From positions 17,670,001 through 17,734,000 of the forward strand of contig CM055607.1 of NCBI GenBank assembly GCA_029379385.1: DNA of 64,000 bases, written 5' to 3'. Origin of the DNA: Quillaja saponaria. Its lineage: Eukaryota > Streptophyta > Magnoliopsida > Fabales > Quillajaceae. The notes below the pieces were generated by a model. That model saw only the letters and a program-made list of their open reading frames with translations. It ran no database searches and was not told the DNA's origin. Positions 1 through 12,287 of this stretch are shown one piece after another. The first letter of the stretch is position 1; every line of letters starts with the position of its first letter. Both the position numbers and the translations under genes were made by a program.

Positions 1-1077
1 ATTTGGAAAATAAATATCAGAATATTTATTATTAGATAATAATGGTGAAGACACTTCTACTGATTTTCTTAGTTTTCATCTTGGCATTTCTTTATTATTC
101 AAATATGTTTTCCTTTCAGATTCTTCTATGGAATGGTACTTGTCAGAACACTTTAGCTAATAAGGTATAGTTAGCCTAGTGTGCACATAGCATTTCGGAT
201 ATCATACCTAGTTAGGGAGGGATACCCTAACCCCGTGTGTTGGCCAACGTACGGGGTAATAAGTTTGATCCCCTAGTTAGTGAGGATTTGTCACTAGCTC
301 GTTGTAGCCTATGGGTTCGATTATTTGTATGAATTGACGAATTTAACACCCTAATTTATAGGGGTTTGGAGTTGACTCGTTGTACTTTATAGGTATAACG
401 GTTTAACAGTTTTGATATTATGTAATGCCTAACTATGGTTTCATAAAATGATTACATCAAATGGTTGGCTTCCGTTGATTGGAGATTTCAGTTATATTTC
501 TCTTACCAAATTATTATTAAAAATTATTTAATCACCTTACTTATGTTATCAAAAATATATCTTTATGTAAATTGACTATTGATAAAATATTTGTGTTTTG
601 GCTTGTTCTCAGTCAACTACATTATGTACTGTCTACCCATAGAGTTTTTGTGACTCACCCTTGTCAGCTTATGTTTTTGTTTTTAGATAGTTGAGATCTT
701 GGATTTTGGAACCTTATGTCGGAGAAGGTATCTACTAACAATTTCTCTTTTTGGTATGGCCAGCCTTGGTTTGGGCTTAGGTCCAGCTTGTATTGAAATT
801 TATTGTATTCAAGATGATTGTATATGTGTTTAGACTCCACTGTAGCCTTATTCTAGGATTCGCTTATATTTAAATTTGTGCTTTCGGTTATGGATGACTA
901 TTTGCATATTATGATGTTATTCTATCAGGTTAATAATCTTTTGATCTTTTGAGTTTTAGACGGACTACTGCAGTTTTGTTTCTTTTTCGAGAACTTTTAG
1001 AGGCTTGTTTGGGTCATGGTGTACTTATGTTCACCTTGATCCATTCACCAGTCATGACCCCAGTTTAGGTCATGACA
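1..1077 (+). mobile_element. 3' part of an LTR-like sequence, cut by the window edge
   Basis: No coding frame is visible. The stretch has the texture of a plant LTR: short phrases such as gactcaccctt followed by a tatgttttt run resemble those in the gypsy LTRs further right, and it ends at about 1077 in GGTCATGACA. Immediately to the right, LINE coding sequence begins. I infer the right end of an LTR or solo LTR whose start lies upstream of the window. No target-site duplication can be tested because the left end is missing. Family assignment is not possible by eye. Confidence 0.4.
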
Positions 1078-1415
1078 TTTACGCGCTTACTTGTGAGTGT
1101 AGTTTACATGATTCTTGGAATTGAATTTGGAAAACAAAAACTCACCGTTAGTGTCAAACACTTTCTTTGGTTGGTTACTCGTGATAAACTTCATTGCCAT
1201 GATGTTCTTTGTAAAAGAAACATTATCTCTTCTCCTGAGTGTTCTCTTTGTAATTTTGTTGTTGAATCTTCCTTTCATATTCTTAGGGATTTTACGGTTA
1301 CTAAATGTATTAGAGATTCTATCTCCCTCCTTCCTTCTGTCTTCTCTTACTTTTCCAAGCATATTTGGGATTGACTTAATATTAACTGTTCTACTCATTA
1401 CATTTCCATTAAAGA
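1078..1415 (+). pseudogene. LINE (L1-type) ORF2 remnant, zf-RVT region, left piece
   Basis: The frame from about 1111 to 1375 reads like the zinc-binding reverse-transcriptase domain (zf-RVT) that follows RT in plant L1 elements: VKHFLWLVTRDKL, then LCKRNIISSPECSLC with the paired cysteines, then a histidine-containing segment. An in-frame stop upstream (NW replaced by N-stop before IWK) shows that it is dead. The frame breaks at 1415, where the Ty3/gypsy LTR starts, and the missing RNase H part of the same LINE resumes at 12288. The two pieces have the same orientation and the right order for one element. Confidence 0.7.
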
Positions 1416-3667
1416 TGTTATAACCTAGTATCGCAATATTAACTTGGAAAAGTTTTGTGTAACTTTTAGTTATAAAATAAATACAAGTACATGAAATAAA
1501 CAGACACCATACATATGTATATATAAAGTATATACATAGTTATTTTAATCTTATTTGAAATTGACCTTGACTTGACTTTATTTTTTTTTTTACTTTTTTT
1601 TTTTCCTTTTTATTGTTTCCTCCCTTTTTTCTCTTCTTGGCCGTGTATACTTCCCCTGCTTTGCACCGCCTCTGTTCTTGTTTCTTTCCCTTGTTTTGCA
1701 TAACAAAATTTTAGCACTTTTGTGTTCATCCAAGAGCTTTAATTCCTCCCTTTGTAGCCAGCTCTTTCCTTCTCTTCCTTTACCGTTTGTTTTGCTCCAT
1801 TCAGTCCCTAATTCAATCGTGTAGCAGCTTGGTTGTGGGTTTCATCCACTGCCTGGCTGTGGACTTCAACATCAGCCATCAATGCTATGAGCAACAACTG
1901 CAGGTCTTTATCCCCCCTATTAGCTGTCCAATTGGTGGTAGTGAGCAGCCCATTGCTGACAGTTGTTGCTCTTTTAGCAGCCAACTAATCCAGTCACCAC
2001 TTTATCTCTTTATGGTAGTTATCCCCTAGCTCATTCTCTTAATTTCGTTGATTTTCTTAGTTGTTTGGTGACTTAAGTTTAGGGATTGAATGAGTGTTAA
2101 AAAAGAGTATGAACAAAGAGTATAATTAAAGGATTAGAAGGTAGAAGTGATGGAGTATGATGCATATTAGTTTGGTTGTTTTGGAAAATTCAAAGTTTGA
2201 GTGTTAATGTCCCTAAATAATTTATATAGCTTGAACTCCATATTGGGATTATGGATAATGTTGAATATTGTGGAGTAATGTTAGTTTCTTGGTATATATA
2301 TGAATATGAACTAACTATGCTTTTAAGGTATTTGTTAAAATGCATAAGAGAATTTAAATTTTAGTAAATGCTTGGAAGTAATATATATTGGTTCTTGATA
2401 ATTAGAAGTTTATACCTTATGAAATTTACAAACTAAATTATACTTGGAAATGTAATTTCAGCTCTGAAACGCAACATTGATTCAATATCACACTTGAACC
2501 CCAAAAGGAGTGACGAGCAAAATCCATAACTTTGTGAGTGGAAAGCATTACCTTTTGGTTACTAGATTTGTCTTAAATGTTTGTAGTGTGTGTGTGTGTA
2601 GCGTGTGTGTGTGTAAAGTTATTGTGTAAGGTAGTTTAATGCTTTGAGTAAATTATATGATAAGAGTGCTTTGTTGTGGAACTTTGCTATTTAATGTATT
2701 GTGTATTAGTGTGAAATCTTTTTTGCGGTTGATAGGGCCAATAAGTTCATTTTAATGTGATTTACAATCCGGGTGCATTTAGGATATATTTGATTTGATT
2801 ATTTGAAATTCGAATAAAAATATTCGAGTAACTCAGCCTTGGGGAGATTATGTGAGAAGTTTATGCATATTTGGTATGTGAGGGCAAAAAGTCCTGAGGA
2901 GGATATGTATATGGTGTGTGGGTGCCGAGTTATTTTGATTATTGGCCTTTTTGGATGTTTTGCTTGATTTCCTTACATATTATCTTTTATGAGCTATATT
3001 GGTTTTGATTTTACATTTTATATATGTGTGTGTATGTGTGAGATTGAATTACCTTGTACCTTAAGCTAATATGGAACTATTAAACACGTCTTCTAATTAT
3101 ATATTGATTGATGCTAGTACCCTTTAGGTACGTTTTTTACTCATTAAGTCTTTATGACTCACTCTTCGTTTGCTTATGTTTTTTAGCACTAGGATCTTAA
3201 CAAGCTTCTCCAACCTAAACTTGATTTGCTGCTATGGCAAGGTATTCACATGAGAGCACAATTTTGAAGCCAGGGATGAAAGATTTGCAGTCACATTAGG
3301 GCCTGCGTTAGAAAACTTTGAATGATGTAATTGTAAGGTTTGTTGATGTTTCTTGCATTGGAATGGAATGGAGCTCTTGGCTGTGATTGTTATTGTTGTT
3401 GTCCTTATTGATGTTGTTTTGTAAATATAATTATTTTTTATATGTATTATTCTGCATGTTCCACTTTACAGGGAGCTTCTGCCGAATTCTTTTATATAAA
3501 AAAATATTATTCCTTTCAGTGAATATGTATATATATTAGTAACATTTTTACAAAATTTCCTTTCAAATTAAATAGTTGTGCGCATTTTTTTGAATTTGAA
3601 ATCAAGGTTATGGAGGTTTGGTTATCCATTTCTCTAGTTAGTCACGCCCCTATATGGAGTTTAACTA
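1416..3667 (+). repeat. 5' LTR of the Ty3/gypsy element
   Basis: It starts TGTTATAACC and is matched by the 3' copy at 11094. Shared blocks include the agtatcgcaatattaact start, the ttttagttataaaataaat block, the aagttt-aatgtgattt block (about 2745 against 11375) and the ggttatc-atttct block near the end. It contains GT-rich microsatellite-like runs at about 2585-2615 and tandem TA-rich words. It lies directly before a tRNA-Met-type primer binding site, which fixes it as the 5' copy. Confidence 0.75.
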
Positions 3668-3669
3668 GT

Positions 3670-3681
3670 TGGTATCAGAGC
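3670..3681 (+). other. Primer binding site (initiator tRNA-Met type)
   Basis: TGGTATCAGAGC, two to three bases downstream of the 5' LTR end, is the standard plant retrotransposon primer binding site complementary to the 3' end of initiator methionine tRNA. Confidence 0.85.
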
Positions 3682-4231
3682 TTAGGTTAGAGATCCGTGA
3701 CTGCAAATGTAAGATGTGGTTACTTTATTTGTGTATGTTACTTAGGGCGTACGTGGACTTAGTAATACATCCTTATTAATCCTGAAACTTTATGTTGTGA
3801 TTCAACAATATATTGTACTTTGCCTTATATGGGAAATGTATATTGAATTTGTTTGTGCTTGTTTTAGATTCGATGGCGAAGTGGCCATGTTGCTGGTCGT
3901 GGGAGGCAGTAGGATGTTGGCTCCTACCAGGGGTCTACCAGTCCATCGGCACCAGTAGCAAGAGGTAGAGGTCTTAAAGGACATGATAGAGACAAAGGTA
4001 GAGGTAGAGTTACTGAGCAAGTTGAAACAATGGCATCTGTTCCTAATTTAGAGCAGTTTATGCAGGGATTAGATAGATTGTAGAGGATTGTGGGTGACTT
4101 AGTCAAAATCTTGGCTTAACTACAACAGCCTTAACAAGGTAACCATAGCCTTTTCAAGTTCCTCCTATTCAACCATAGTAAGAGGCAAACCCTCCAGTTC
4201 TAGCTTAGCAAGACCGAGGGGTATTTGTATC

Positions 4232-4615
4232 ATTACATGATTTCTGAAAGATGCAGCCACCTAGATTTTCTAGTGTGGATTCTACTCAAGATCTATATAC
4301 TTTCTTGAAGGACTCTAATCAATTGTCTGTGACTTTGGGGTGTTACCCTATTCGGTAATGGACTTAGTTAGCTTTAAGTTGCATGATGTGGCGTGTGAGT
4401 GGTATAAATTCTTGGTGCAGCATCGAACTGAGTTGACCCCACTTGTGTGGCCTGAGTTCAGTAGAGCTTTCATTAAACATTTTCTACCTAAAAGCGTGAG
4501 AGAAAGTAGTCTGAAGTTTGAATGGTTGGTTCATACTGAATGCATATATATGGCAGAGTATGAGACTCTATTCACCAGGCTATCCTACTTTGCTCCACAT
4601 ATGGTAGCAATTGAG
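4232..4615 (+). pseudogene. Ty3/gypsy gag (Retrotrans_gag) remnant
   Basis: The frame around 4340-4615 encodes a retrotransposon gag core: LHDVACEWYKFLVQH followed by WPEFSRAFIKHFLP and later MAEYETLFTRLSYFAPHMV, a good match in motif order to the plant Retrotrans_gag family. It would form the virus-like particle capsid. Upstream (3870-4230) a Gly/Arg-rich N-terminal region is recognisable only across frameshifts. The protease frame starts only about 45 bases after the gag core ends, so the usual CCHC zinc-knuckle segment is missing. Confidence 0.75.
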
Positions 4616-4644
4616 TAGATGAGAATCAAGAGCTTTGTTAATAG

Positions 4645-4992
4645 TTGAAGAATTCCTTATTCCAATTAGTATTTGTGATAGACACTACCACTTATACTCA
4701 GGCTTCAAATGCTATTGTGTTAGGTATATTGTTTGTTTGTTCAATTAGTGCTAAAATAATATTTGATCTTGGAGTTACTTATTCCTTCATATCTCTATAT
4801 TTTGCCTCTTGTGTGAAGAGGGCATCTGAGCCTTTCGAGGTTCCTTTGGCTGTTTCGACACCTCTGAGGGAAATAATTCTGGCAAATAGGTATATTCTGT
4901 TTAGTGAAGTGGTGGTGGATAGTGGGATATGTTTTGCGGACTTGATAATATTAGACATGTTGGAATATAATGTTATTCTCGATGTAGACTAG
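4645..4992 (+). pseudogene. Ty3/gypsy aspartic protease (RVP_2) remnant
   Basis: The frame encodes a retropepsin-like domain. The active-site loop reads IIFDLGVTYSFIS, where plant gypsy elements usually have FD-S/P-G-A-T-HSF, so the catalytic Asp is kept but flanking residues have drifted. It is followed by the PLAVSTP segment and by DLIILDMLEYNVILDVD, the usual end of this domain. It would process the gag-pol polyprotein. The frame ends in a stop at 4990-4992. Confidence 0.75.
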
Positions 4993-5221
4993 TTGTGTAA
5001 TTATTATGCTATGGTGGATTGTTGTGAGAAAAGTGTTAAGTTTAGCTTTCCTGAGAAGCTTATTTTTGTTTTACTAGGGGATCAAAGTGAAGTTCCTCGC
5101 AATTTGATCTTTGTCTTTCAAGCTAGAAAGCTTATCAGGAAGAAACATAAGGCTTATCTAGCTTATGTGTCCTCCTTTAGAGCAAAATCTTGTGGTGAAG
5201 GAATTCCTTAATGTGTTTCTA

Positions 5222-5547
5222 AAAGAAATTCCTGGACTTCCTCTTGAAAGAGAGATAGAGTTTGGTATTGATTTGTTGTCAGACACTTATCCAATCTCTA
5301 TACCCCCTATATCGTATGGCTCATAGTGAATTGAGAGAGCTAAAGGTGCATTTTCAAGATTTACTGGCTAAAGGATTTATACGTCCCAGTATGTCTCCTT
5401 GGGGTGCTCCAATTCTGTTTGTTAAAAAGAAAGATGGTTCATTTTGACTGTGTATTAATTACCGGTAGCTGAATAAAATCACAGTGAAAAATAAGTATCC
5501 CCTCCTCAAGATTGATGATTTATTTGATCAGTTGCAAGGAGCTCAAA
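5222..5547 (+). pseudogene. Ty3/gypsy reverse transcriptase, N-terminal half (interrupted)
   Basis: From about 5222 the sequence reads as the connection and fingers region of gypsy RT: a [13 protein letters not shown] segment, then [21 protein letters not shown] with [16 protein letters not shown], a stop where R/M is expected, then a CINYR-type motif, [11 protein letters not shown], and [12 protein letters not shown]. The frame stops at 5548, where a foreign LTR begins; the continuing NFSKINLR residues appear at 8492. This is direct evidence that one RT gene was split by insertion. Confidence 0.85.
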
Positions 5548-5548
5548 A

Positions 5549-8491
5549 TGTTATAACCTGGTATCATCACTCGGTAGTATCATGTTTTTTAAGGAAATTG
5601 TTAGTTATAAACCCAAGGAAAAATACACACCATCAATAAACAAACTCATACATACGGAAAAAAAGACACCTCATGTATATATATATGCACTTTACTTTTT
5701 GACTTTTCCCGTTTACTTTTCTAAATTTCCTTTTTTTTTCCACCTTTTTATTATTTTTGCCTCATTTTTTCTTTCTTGGCACCAACCTTTCTCCCCTGCT
5801 TCTGGATTTTTCTAGTTTTTTCCTTGTTTCTTGAAAATCCTAAGTAACTCTAGCTCCTATTGTAGTAGCCGAGACTTCATCTTTCTCTTGCATTGAACCT
5901 TGCTTTGTCCAGCTTGAAGATTATTCAAGTTAGGCCTTCTTCTAATCGTGAGTTTCCAGCAGCTGCCAATAGCTAACGATACAACAGTTGGTTATTTTTC
6001 TTAGAGCAGAGCCGTATTTTGCAGTAGCTTCCAGCCTTGCCATAGTGCTTCTTATCCAGTTACTTTCCAGTTTTACTTCAAGTTGCCTTCAACAGGTTGT
6101 GGCAACTGCTTTTCCTCCTTTAGCAGCAACTTGAACGTTCTCCATTGGTAGGTTAGTTCGTCTGCCTTTCTTGTATTAATGGTCTTGATTATCCTTATGT
6201 TGAATGATTTCTTATTGCTTAATAAGTTAGATGTAGGAAATTAGTGAGTTAGGAATGTAAAGGATATGATTAAATGGTGAATCGATCATGGGTTATATGT
6301 AATTGGAAGAGGAAATATGGAAATTTAATTATATTGATATAGGAAGTATTTAGTTTAAGCTTCTGGTAGATAACAAATAACTAATATAACGATTGGATGT
6401 TGAAATTAAGGGATTTGTATTGGGTTCTTGGTGTATGTATATATATACATACACATAGATGAGAATAAATCATGCTCTTAAAATATTTGATAAAATGCCT
6501 AAAAGAATATAGATGTTATTCTTTTGGTTGTGTACGAGGATTGGATGAAAGATTTTGAGTGGGAAGTTGAGTAAGGGAGTAATGTTAAGGGTGTTAATAA
6601 GCTTGATAATTATGTTAGTAAAAGATTTAATGTTGGCTTCTTGTTAAAATTCCATAATCTACACTTATAGTAACTTCTAAATGGGTAATTTAACTTTAAA
6701 GCTAATATTGGAATTATAGGTAATGTTAAATTTTATGGATTAAGGTGAGTTCTATTGGTAGGAGTAAATATATACAAGAAATGAAATCAGTTGCCCCTAA
6801 AGTGTTTGTTGAAAGGTCTAAAAGAAACTAATTGTAATATAATGAATAGAACTTGAATAAAAATTGGTATATTTAAATCTTGGTGGTTAAGTATTATTTA
6901 AATTTGAATAAAAGTTTAAGAACAAAAAGTAAAGAATTATTGGTTAAGTAGTTAAAGAAAGTAAATCTTGGAATTTGATTTCATTAATATTGGAATTTCA
7001 TGATCCGAGCTCTAGGTTGATTTTAAAAAACTAATTTAACTTGGAAGTAGTGTTTGGAAAATGAGGAATGTTGAAAGTATGAATTAGTGTCGATTTCTTG
7101 GTATGTATATATATAATATATACATACATGATATGGAACCAAAGTTACCTCCAAGGTATTTGTTAAAATGCCTAAGAAAAAAATTAACTTTTAGTAAATG
7201 CATGAAAGTTAAGGTATATAGGTTTTGATAAGTAGAGGATTATAACCTATGAATTTATAAACTAAGTAGTGCTTAGGATATGCTTTTTAGCTTCGGAACA
7301 TATTGTTAATCCAACGACATACATGACTTCAAGAAGAAGCGACAAGCAAGATCCGTAACCTTGTGAGTGAAAAATGTTACTATTGGGTTGCTAATGTGTT
7401 GTGATTAATTTTTTTGATGTATTCTTTTGAATATGTGCATATAGTTTTAAAAGGTGAATGTTTAGCACTATAATTGAATTACTTGATTAAATGTTATATT
7501 GTTGATATTCTCATATTAATTGCATTATGATTGATGTTGTTTATGTTTGATGAGGGCCAATGAAACTAATTTTTATTAGAAATAGAATCCAAGTGCACCT
7601 AAGACACCTTGATTTGATTATTTGATATTTTATTAAAAATATTCGAGTAACTTAACCCTGGGGTGGACATGTGAGGAGTTTACATATATTCCTGGTGTGA
7701 GGGAGCAAAATTGCCCCAAGAAGGATGTGTATTTAGTGTGCAGGTGCTAAGTTACTCTAATTGACCCCTTGAGTATTTTGAATGCTTTGATTGATTTGTT
7801 GTATAGTGCATTACATGAAGTGTATTTGTTTAATTTTATGTTTTCAATATTTAAGTACATATGAAATATTTTGTTTTGTAGTGCATGTTTACATGAAATT
7901 ATTTGATCTATGGATTTTATTTGTGTATGGTTGATGCTAGTACCTTTTGGATATTTTTTTGCTCACTGAGTCTTTATGACTCACCCCTCATTTATTAATG
8001 TTTTTTTTAGTATCATGTTCCTAGTATATGTCATCGACGAGTACATGACTTGTCAAGATTATTGCAGCAAGGTATGTCTTCGAGATCATTTATTTGAAGC
8101 TAAGGGATGGAACTTTGAAGTCACATTAGGGCTTAAGTTTCAGATTTTGATTTGTGTGATAGTTGAGTTTGTTACTGTTTATGATATAAAATGAAGCAGA
8201 GCTCCTTGTGTATATTGTTGTTGTACTTGACTGGTTCTGTGTAACCAGGATATAACCATGTTTGTATTATTGGGTATGTTCCACTTTATAGGAAACTCTA
8301 GCAAATTTTTTAATTAAATTATTATACATATTAGTACATGAGTCTTTACAAATGGTTTTGTTTTTTAGAAAACTTTCATTTTTACTTCCAATTTGGCTAA
8401 AGGTCATATGCATTTTCTTGATTTGGAGTTAGGTTTACGGAGTTTTGGTTATCCATTTCTTAGGCCAGTTATACCTCCGTGTAGGGGTGTG
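5549..8491 (+). mobile_element. Solo LTR of a related gypsy family inserted in RT
   Basis: It begins TGTTATAACC like the host element's LTR and ends GGGGTGTGACA at 8491. Inside are blocks shared with the outer LTR: tgactca-c-cttcatt near 7975, ggttatccatttct near 8447, and the cctaagacacc block near 7600. The overall sequence is clearly divergent and longer (about 2.94 kb). No internal domain or second LTR is present, so it is a solo LTR left by LTR-LTR recombination. The flanks CAAAA and CAGAA could be a 5-bp target duplication if the LTR ends two bases earlier. Confidence 0.75.
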
Positions 8492-11000
8492 ACAGAACTT
8501 TTCGAAGATTAATCTACGTTTAGGGTATCACCAACTCCGAATTAAGAAGGAAGATGTTGCAAAAACTGATTTCCGCACTTAATATTAACATTTCCAGTTT
8601 TTAGTTATGTCTTATGGACTCACTAATGCTCCTGCAGTGTTCATAGACCTTATGAACAGGGTGTTCAAGCCTTTCTTGGACCAATTTATTATTTTTTTAT
8701 TGATAACATTTTAGTGCATTCCCGAAGTGAGGAGGAACATAAGAAGCATCTTTTGCATTGGCTTACAAACACTTAGGGAAAATAAGCTTTATGTCAAATT
8801 CTTTAAGTGTGATTTTTGGTTAAATCAAGTAACATTCCTTAGACATGTGATTTTCAAAGAAGGAATTCATGTGGAACCCAAGAAAGTTGAAGCAATTCAC
8901 AATTGGCTTCATCTAACAAATGTGTCTGAAATTTGAAGTTTTCTAGGCTTAGCTGGGTATTATAAGAGATTTGTTGAAAACTTCTCCCGTATTGCTGCAT
9001 CATTGACTCAATTAACTCATAAAGGAATTAAATTTGTTTGGTTAGAGGCTTATGAGGAAGGCTTTCAGAAAATTAAGACTTGTCTGACTTTAACTCCAAT
9101 CCATACCCTTCCTTCGGGGTACCAGGAAGTATACGGTGAGTTATGATGCTTCTAGTATAGGACTTGGGTGTACTTTGACGCAGGATGGAAAGGTGATTAC
9201 AATATGCCTCGAGATAATCGAAGAAGCATGAAATGAACTATCCTACCCATGACCTAGAGATGACAATAGTAATTTTTACCCCAAAGATGGGGAGGCATTA
9301 TTTGTATGGTGAAACTTTTAAAATTTTCACGGATCGTAAAAGTCTTAAGTACATATTTTGAGCAAAAAAATTTGAATTTAAGGCAGCATAAATGGATTGA
9401 GCTGTTAGAAGATTATGATTGTTCAATTTCTTATCATTCAGCAAAAGCTAATATGGTTGTGAATGCTTTGAGTTGGAAGTCAATGGGTAGCTTATCCCAT
9501 GTGACTAGTTGTTCATAGTCGAGTTCTTAAAGATTTGCAAAGGTGCATGGCTGATAGAGTTAGATTTGCAGTGTCTCTTCGTGGGGGTATTGTTAGCTCA
9601 TATTTAGGTGAAATCCACTTTAATTGAAGCTGTTAAAGCAGTACAGGCAACTAACTCTAAAGCTAAATGTAATCATCAATGAATTCAGGGTGTAAAATGA
9701 AGGAGTGCTAAGGTATCACGATCATGTAGCTGTACCATCTGATCCTAAATTGAGAAAGAAAATTCTAGAAGCAGCTCAATGCTCATCATATATGATGCAT
9801 CCTGGTTCTTCCAAGATGTATCAAGACTTGAAAAAATTCTATTGGTAGGATGGTATGAAAAAGGATGTAGCAGACTTTTTCTCCAAGTGCCTGGTATGCC
9901 AGCAGGTAAAAGTAGAATATCAAAAACCTGTAGGAATGTTGCAAAGATTAGATATTTCAGAGTGGAAATGGGTAAAGATTACTATGAACTTTGTGACAAG
10001 ACTTCCTAAGACCATTAGGGATTATAATTCAATCTGGATTATTGTAGACCAATTGACTAAATCCATACACTTTCTTCTAGTGAAAACTACGTACTCAGCT
10101 CATCAGGTATGCTAAGTTGTATCTAGATGAAATAGCTTTTCTATACAGAGTACCTATTTCTATCATTTTAGATCGAGGCGCTCAATCTACTGCGGTGTTT
10201 TGGAAATCGTTTCATGAAGCTCTTGGTACTTAGTTACTATTTAGTACAACTTTTCATCCTCAAACTAATGGTTAGTCTGAGAGAACTATACAAACCTTTG
10301 AGGACATATTGTGAGCTTGTGTGATAAATTTTGAAGGGAATTGGGATCAGCACCTGCCACTTATGGAGTTTGTTTACAACAACAGTTATCACAGCAGCAT
10401 TCAGACGACACTATTTGAGGCTCTATATAGAAGGAAGTGTAGATCTCTAGTTGGATAGTTTGAAACGGGTGAGCATAAATTATTGGGACTAGAGTTGGTT
10501 CAGGATGCTATAAGGAAGATGTAGGTGATCCATGATAGGTTGGGGATGGCTTAAAATTGGCATAAGTCTTATTCCAATAATCGTCAGGGAGAATTAGAAT
10601 TTGAAGTAGATCGTCACGTGTTTTTTAAAATTTCACTTTTAAAAGGCACAATAAGATTTTCCAAGAAAGGGAAGCTGAGTCTAAGGTTCATTGGACCTTT
10701 TTAGATTATTGATACAGTGGGAGTTATAGCGTATAAGTTAACATTACCACTGAATTTGGACAGGGTATATCCAATTTTTCATGTTCTATGCTTTGAAAGT
10801 ATTTACTTGATGAATCTCACGTTATGTGGGTTCAGGAAGTGCAAGTGAATAAGAACTTGATGTATGAGGAACAACTAGTGGCGATCATTGATAGACAAGT
10901 CCATAAACTTCTATCGAAGATCATTCCTTCAGTGAAAGTAGTTTGACAACATCACAATGAACATGAAGCGACTTGGGAATCCGAAAATGCGATGAGGCAA
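8492..11000 (+). pseudogene. Ty3/gypsy pol remnant: RT C-half, RNase H, integrase
   Basis: RT resumes with NFSKINLR then GYHQLRI-type residues, [11 protein letters not shown] and an altered active site FIDNILVHS at about 8696-8722 (family: Y-[IL]-D-D-ILVYS, so the second Asp is Asn). RNase H and linker remnants follow, with the LRQHKWIELLEDYDCSI block at 9384-9425. The integrase zinc-binding part has CLVCQQVK at about 9890, then a WKWVKITMNFVTRLPK segment and PQTNG near 10260. The C-terminal tail HEATWESENAM lies at about 10965. At least a dozen stops or shifts occur; no product is expected. Confidence 0.85.
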
Positions 11001-11080
11001 CAATAATCTTATCTTTTTTCATGATTCAAGTAAATGATACATCCGTAATTATTCTGTAAAATTCGGGATAAATTTCTTTT

Positions 11081-11093
11081 AAAATGAGGAGAA
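11081..11093 (+). other. Polypurine tract of the Ty3/gypsy element
   Basis: AAAATGAGGAGAA sits directly before the 3' LTR start at 11094. This is the expected position of the plus-strand primer; one T interrupts the purine run. Confidence 0.7.
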
Positions 11094-12287
11094 TATTATA
11101 ACCCAGTATCGCAATATTAACTTTAAAAATTATGTAACTTTTAGTTATAAAATAAATACAAGTACATAAAATAAACAAACAACATGCATATGTATATAAA
11201 AAGTATATACACATTTATTTTAATCTCATTCGAATTATAACATATTCAAATATACTATTATTTAATTAATTTGTTTATTCTACATAACTTTACATATTGT
11301 GTGAAAAACTTGATTTTTTGTTATCGAGTTATGAAGGTTATAACAGAAATCTTGTTTGTGGTTTATAGAGCCAATAAGTTTTATTTTTAATGTGATTTGG
11401 AATCTGGATACACCTAGGATATATTTGATTTGATTATTTGAAATTCGAATAAAAACATTTGAATAACTCATCCTCGATGAGGTTGTGTAACTCATCCCCT
11501 AGAAGAATATGTACATGGTGTGTGGGTGCTGAGTTACTTCGATTATTGGCCCTTTTGGATGTTTTGCTTGATTTGCTTGCATATTATCTTTTTTGAGTTA
11601 TATTGGTTTTGATTTTGCATTTTATATATATGTGTGTATGTGTGAGATTAAATTAAATTGTAACTTAAGCTAATATGGAACTATTAAACATGTGTTTCTA
11701 ATTGTATGTTGATTGATGCTAGTATCATTTAGGTATGTTTTTCACTCACTAAGTTTTTATGACTTACTCTTCGTTGTTTATGTTTTTTTAGCACCAGGAT
11801 CTCAACAAGCTTCCCCGACCTAAACTTGACTTGCCGATTACTACTACGGCAAGGTATTCATGTGAGAGCACAATCTTGAAGCCAATGATGAAAGATTTGC
11901 AGTCACATTAGGGCTTGTGTTAGAAAATTTTGAACGGTGTAATAGTGTGGTTTGTTGATGTTTCTTGCATTTGAACGGAGAGGAACTCTTGGTTGTGATT
12001 GTTATTATTGTTGTCCTTATTGATGTTGTTGTGTAAACATGATTATTTATTATATGTATTATTCGACATGTTTTACTTTCCAAGAAACCTTTGCCGAATT
12101 TTTTTATAAAAAAAATACTATTCCTTTCAATGAATATGTATATAAATTAGTAGTAATTTTACAAAGTTTCCTTTCAAATGTTGTTTTATTAAATAGTTGT
12201 GTGCATTTCTTAGAATTTGGAGTCTGGATTACAGAAGTTTGGTTATCTATTTCTCCTGCCAGTCAAGCATCTATGTAGAGTATGACA
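11094..12287 (+). repeat. 3' LTR of the Ty3/gypsy element (internally deleted)
   Basis: It starts TATTATAACC, matching the 5' LTR with the second base changed, and ends TATGACA. The first 130 bases and the last 950 bases align with the 5' LTR, but about 1.1 kb corresponding to roughly 1560-2700 is absent and partly replaced by AT-rich sequence at 11230-11340. It is followed directly by LINE RNase H sequence. Confidence 0.75.

Larger units (their letters stand above)
1416..12287 (+). mobile_element. Degenerate Ty3/gypsy LTR retrotransposon inserted in a LINE
   Basis: Parts in order: 5' LTR (1416-3667), primer binding site (3670-3681), gag, aspartic protease, reverse transcriptase, RNase H, integrase, polypurine tract (11081-11093) and 3' LTR (11094-12287). 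The domain order protease-RT-RNase H-integrase is that of Ty3/gypsy. Many stops and frameshifts make it non-autonomous. Its RT region is split by a solo LTR (5549-8491). The two LTRs are clearly related but differ in length by about 1.1 kb. Flanks AAAGA (left) and AAAAT or CAAAA (right) are a poor match, so the exact ends and the target-site duplication are uncertain by a few bases. Confidence 0.85.

Noticed and set aside
1115..1423. Open frame overlapping the LINE zf-RVT frame
   Set aside because: It is a shifted reading of the same LINE sequence; the motif-bearing frame is the one beginning near 1111.
6428..6453. Palindromic gtatgtatatatatacatac as a possible regulatory site
   Set aside because: It lies inside the solo LTR, and similar TA-rich words occur in all LTR copies here; simple-sequence origin is enough to explain it.
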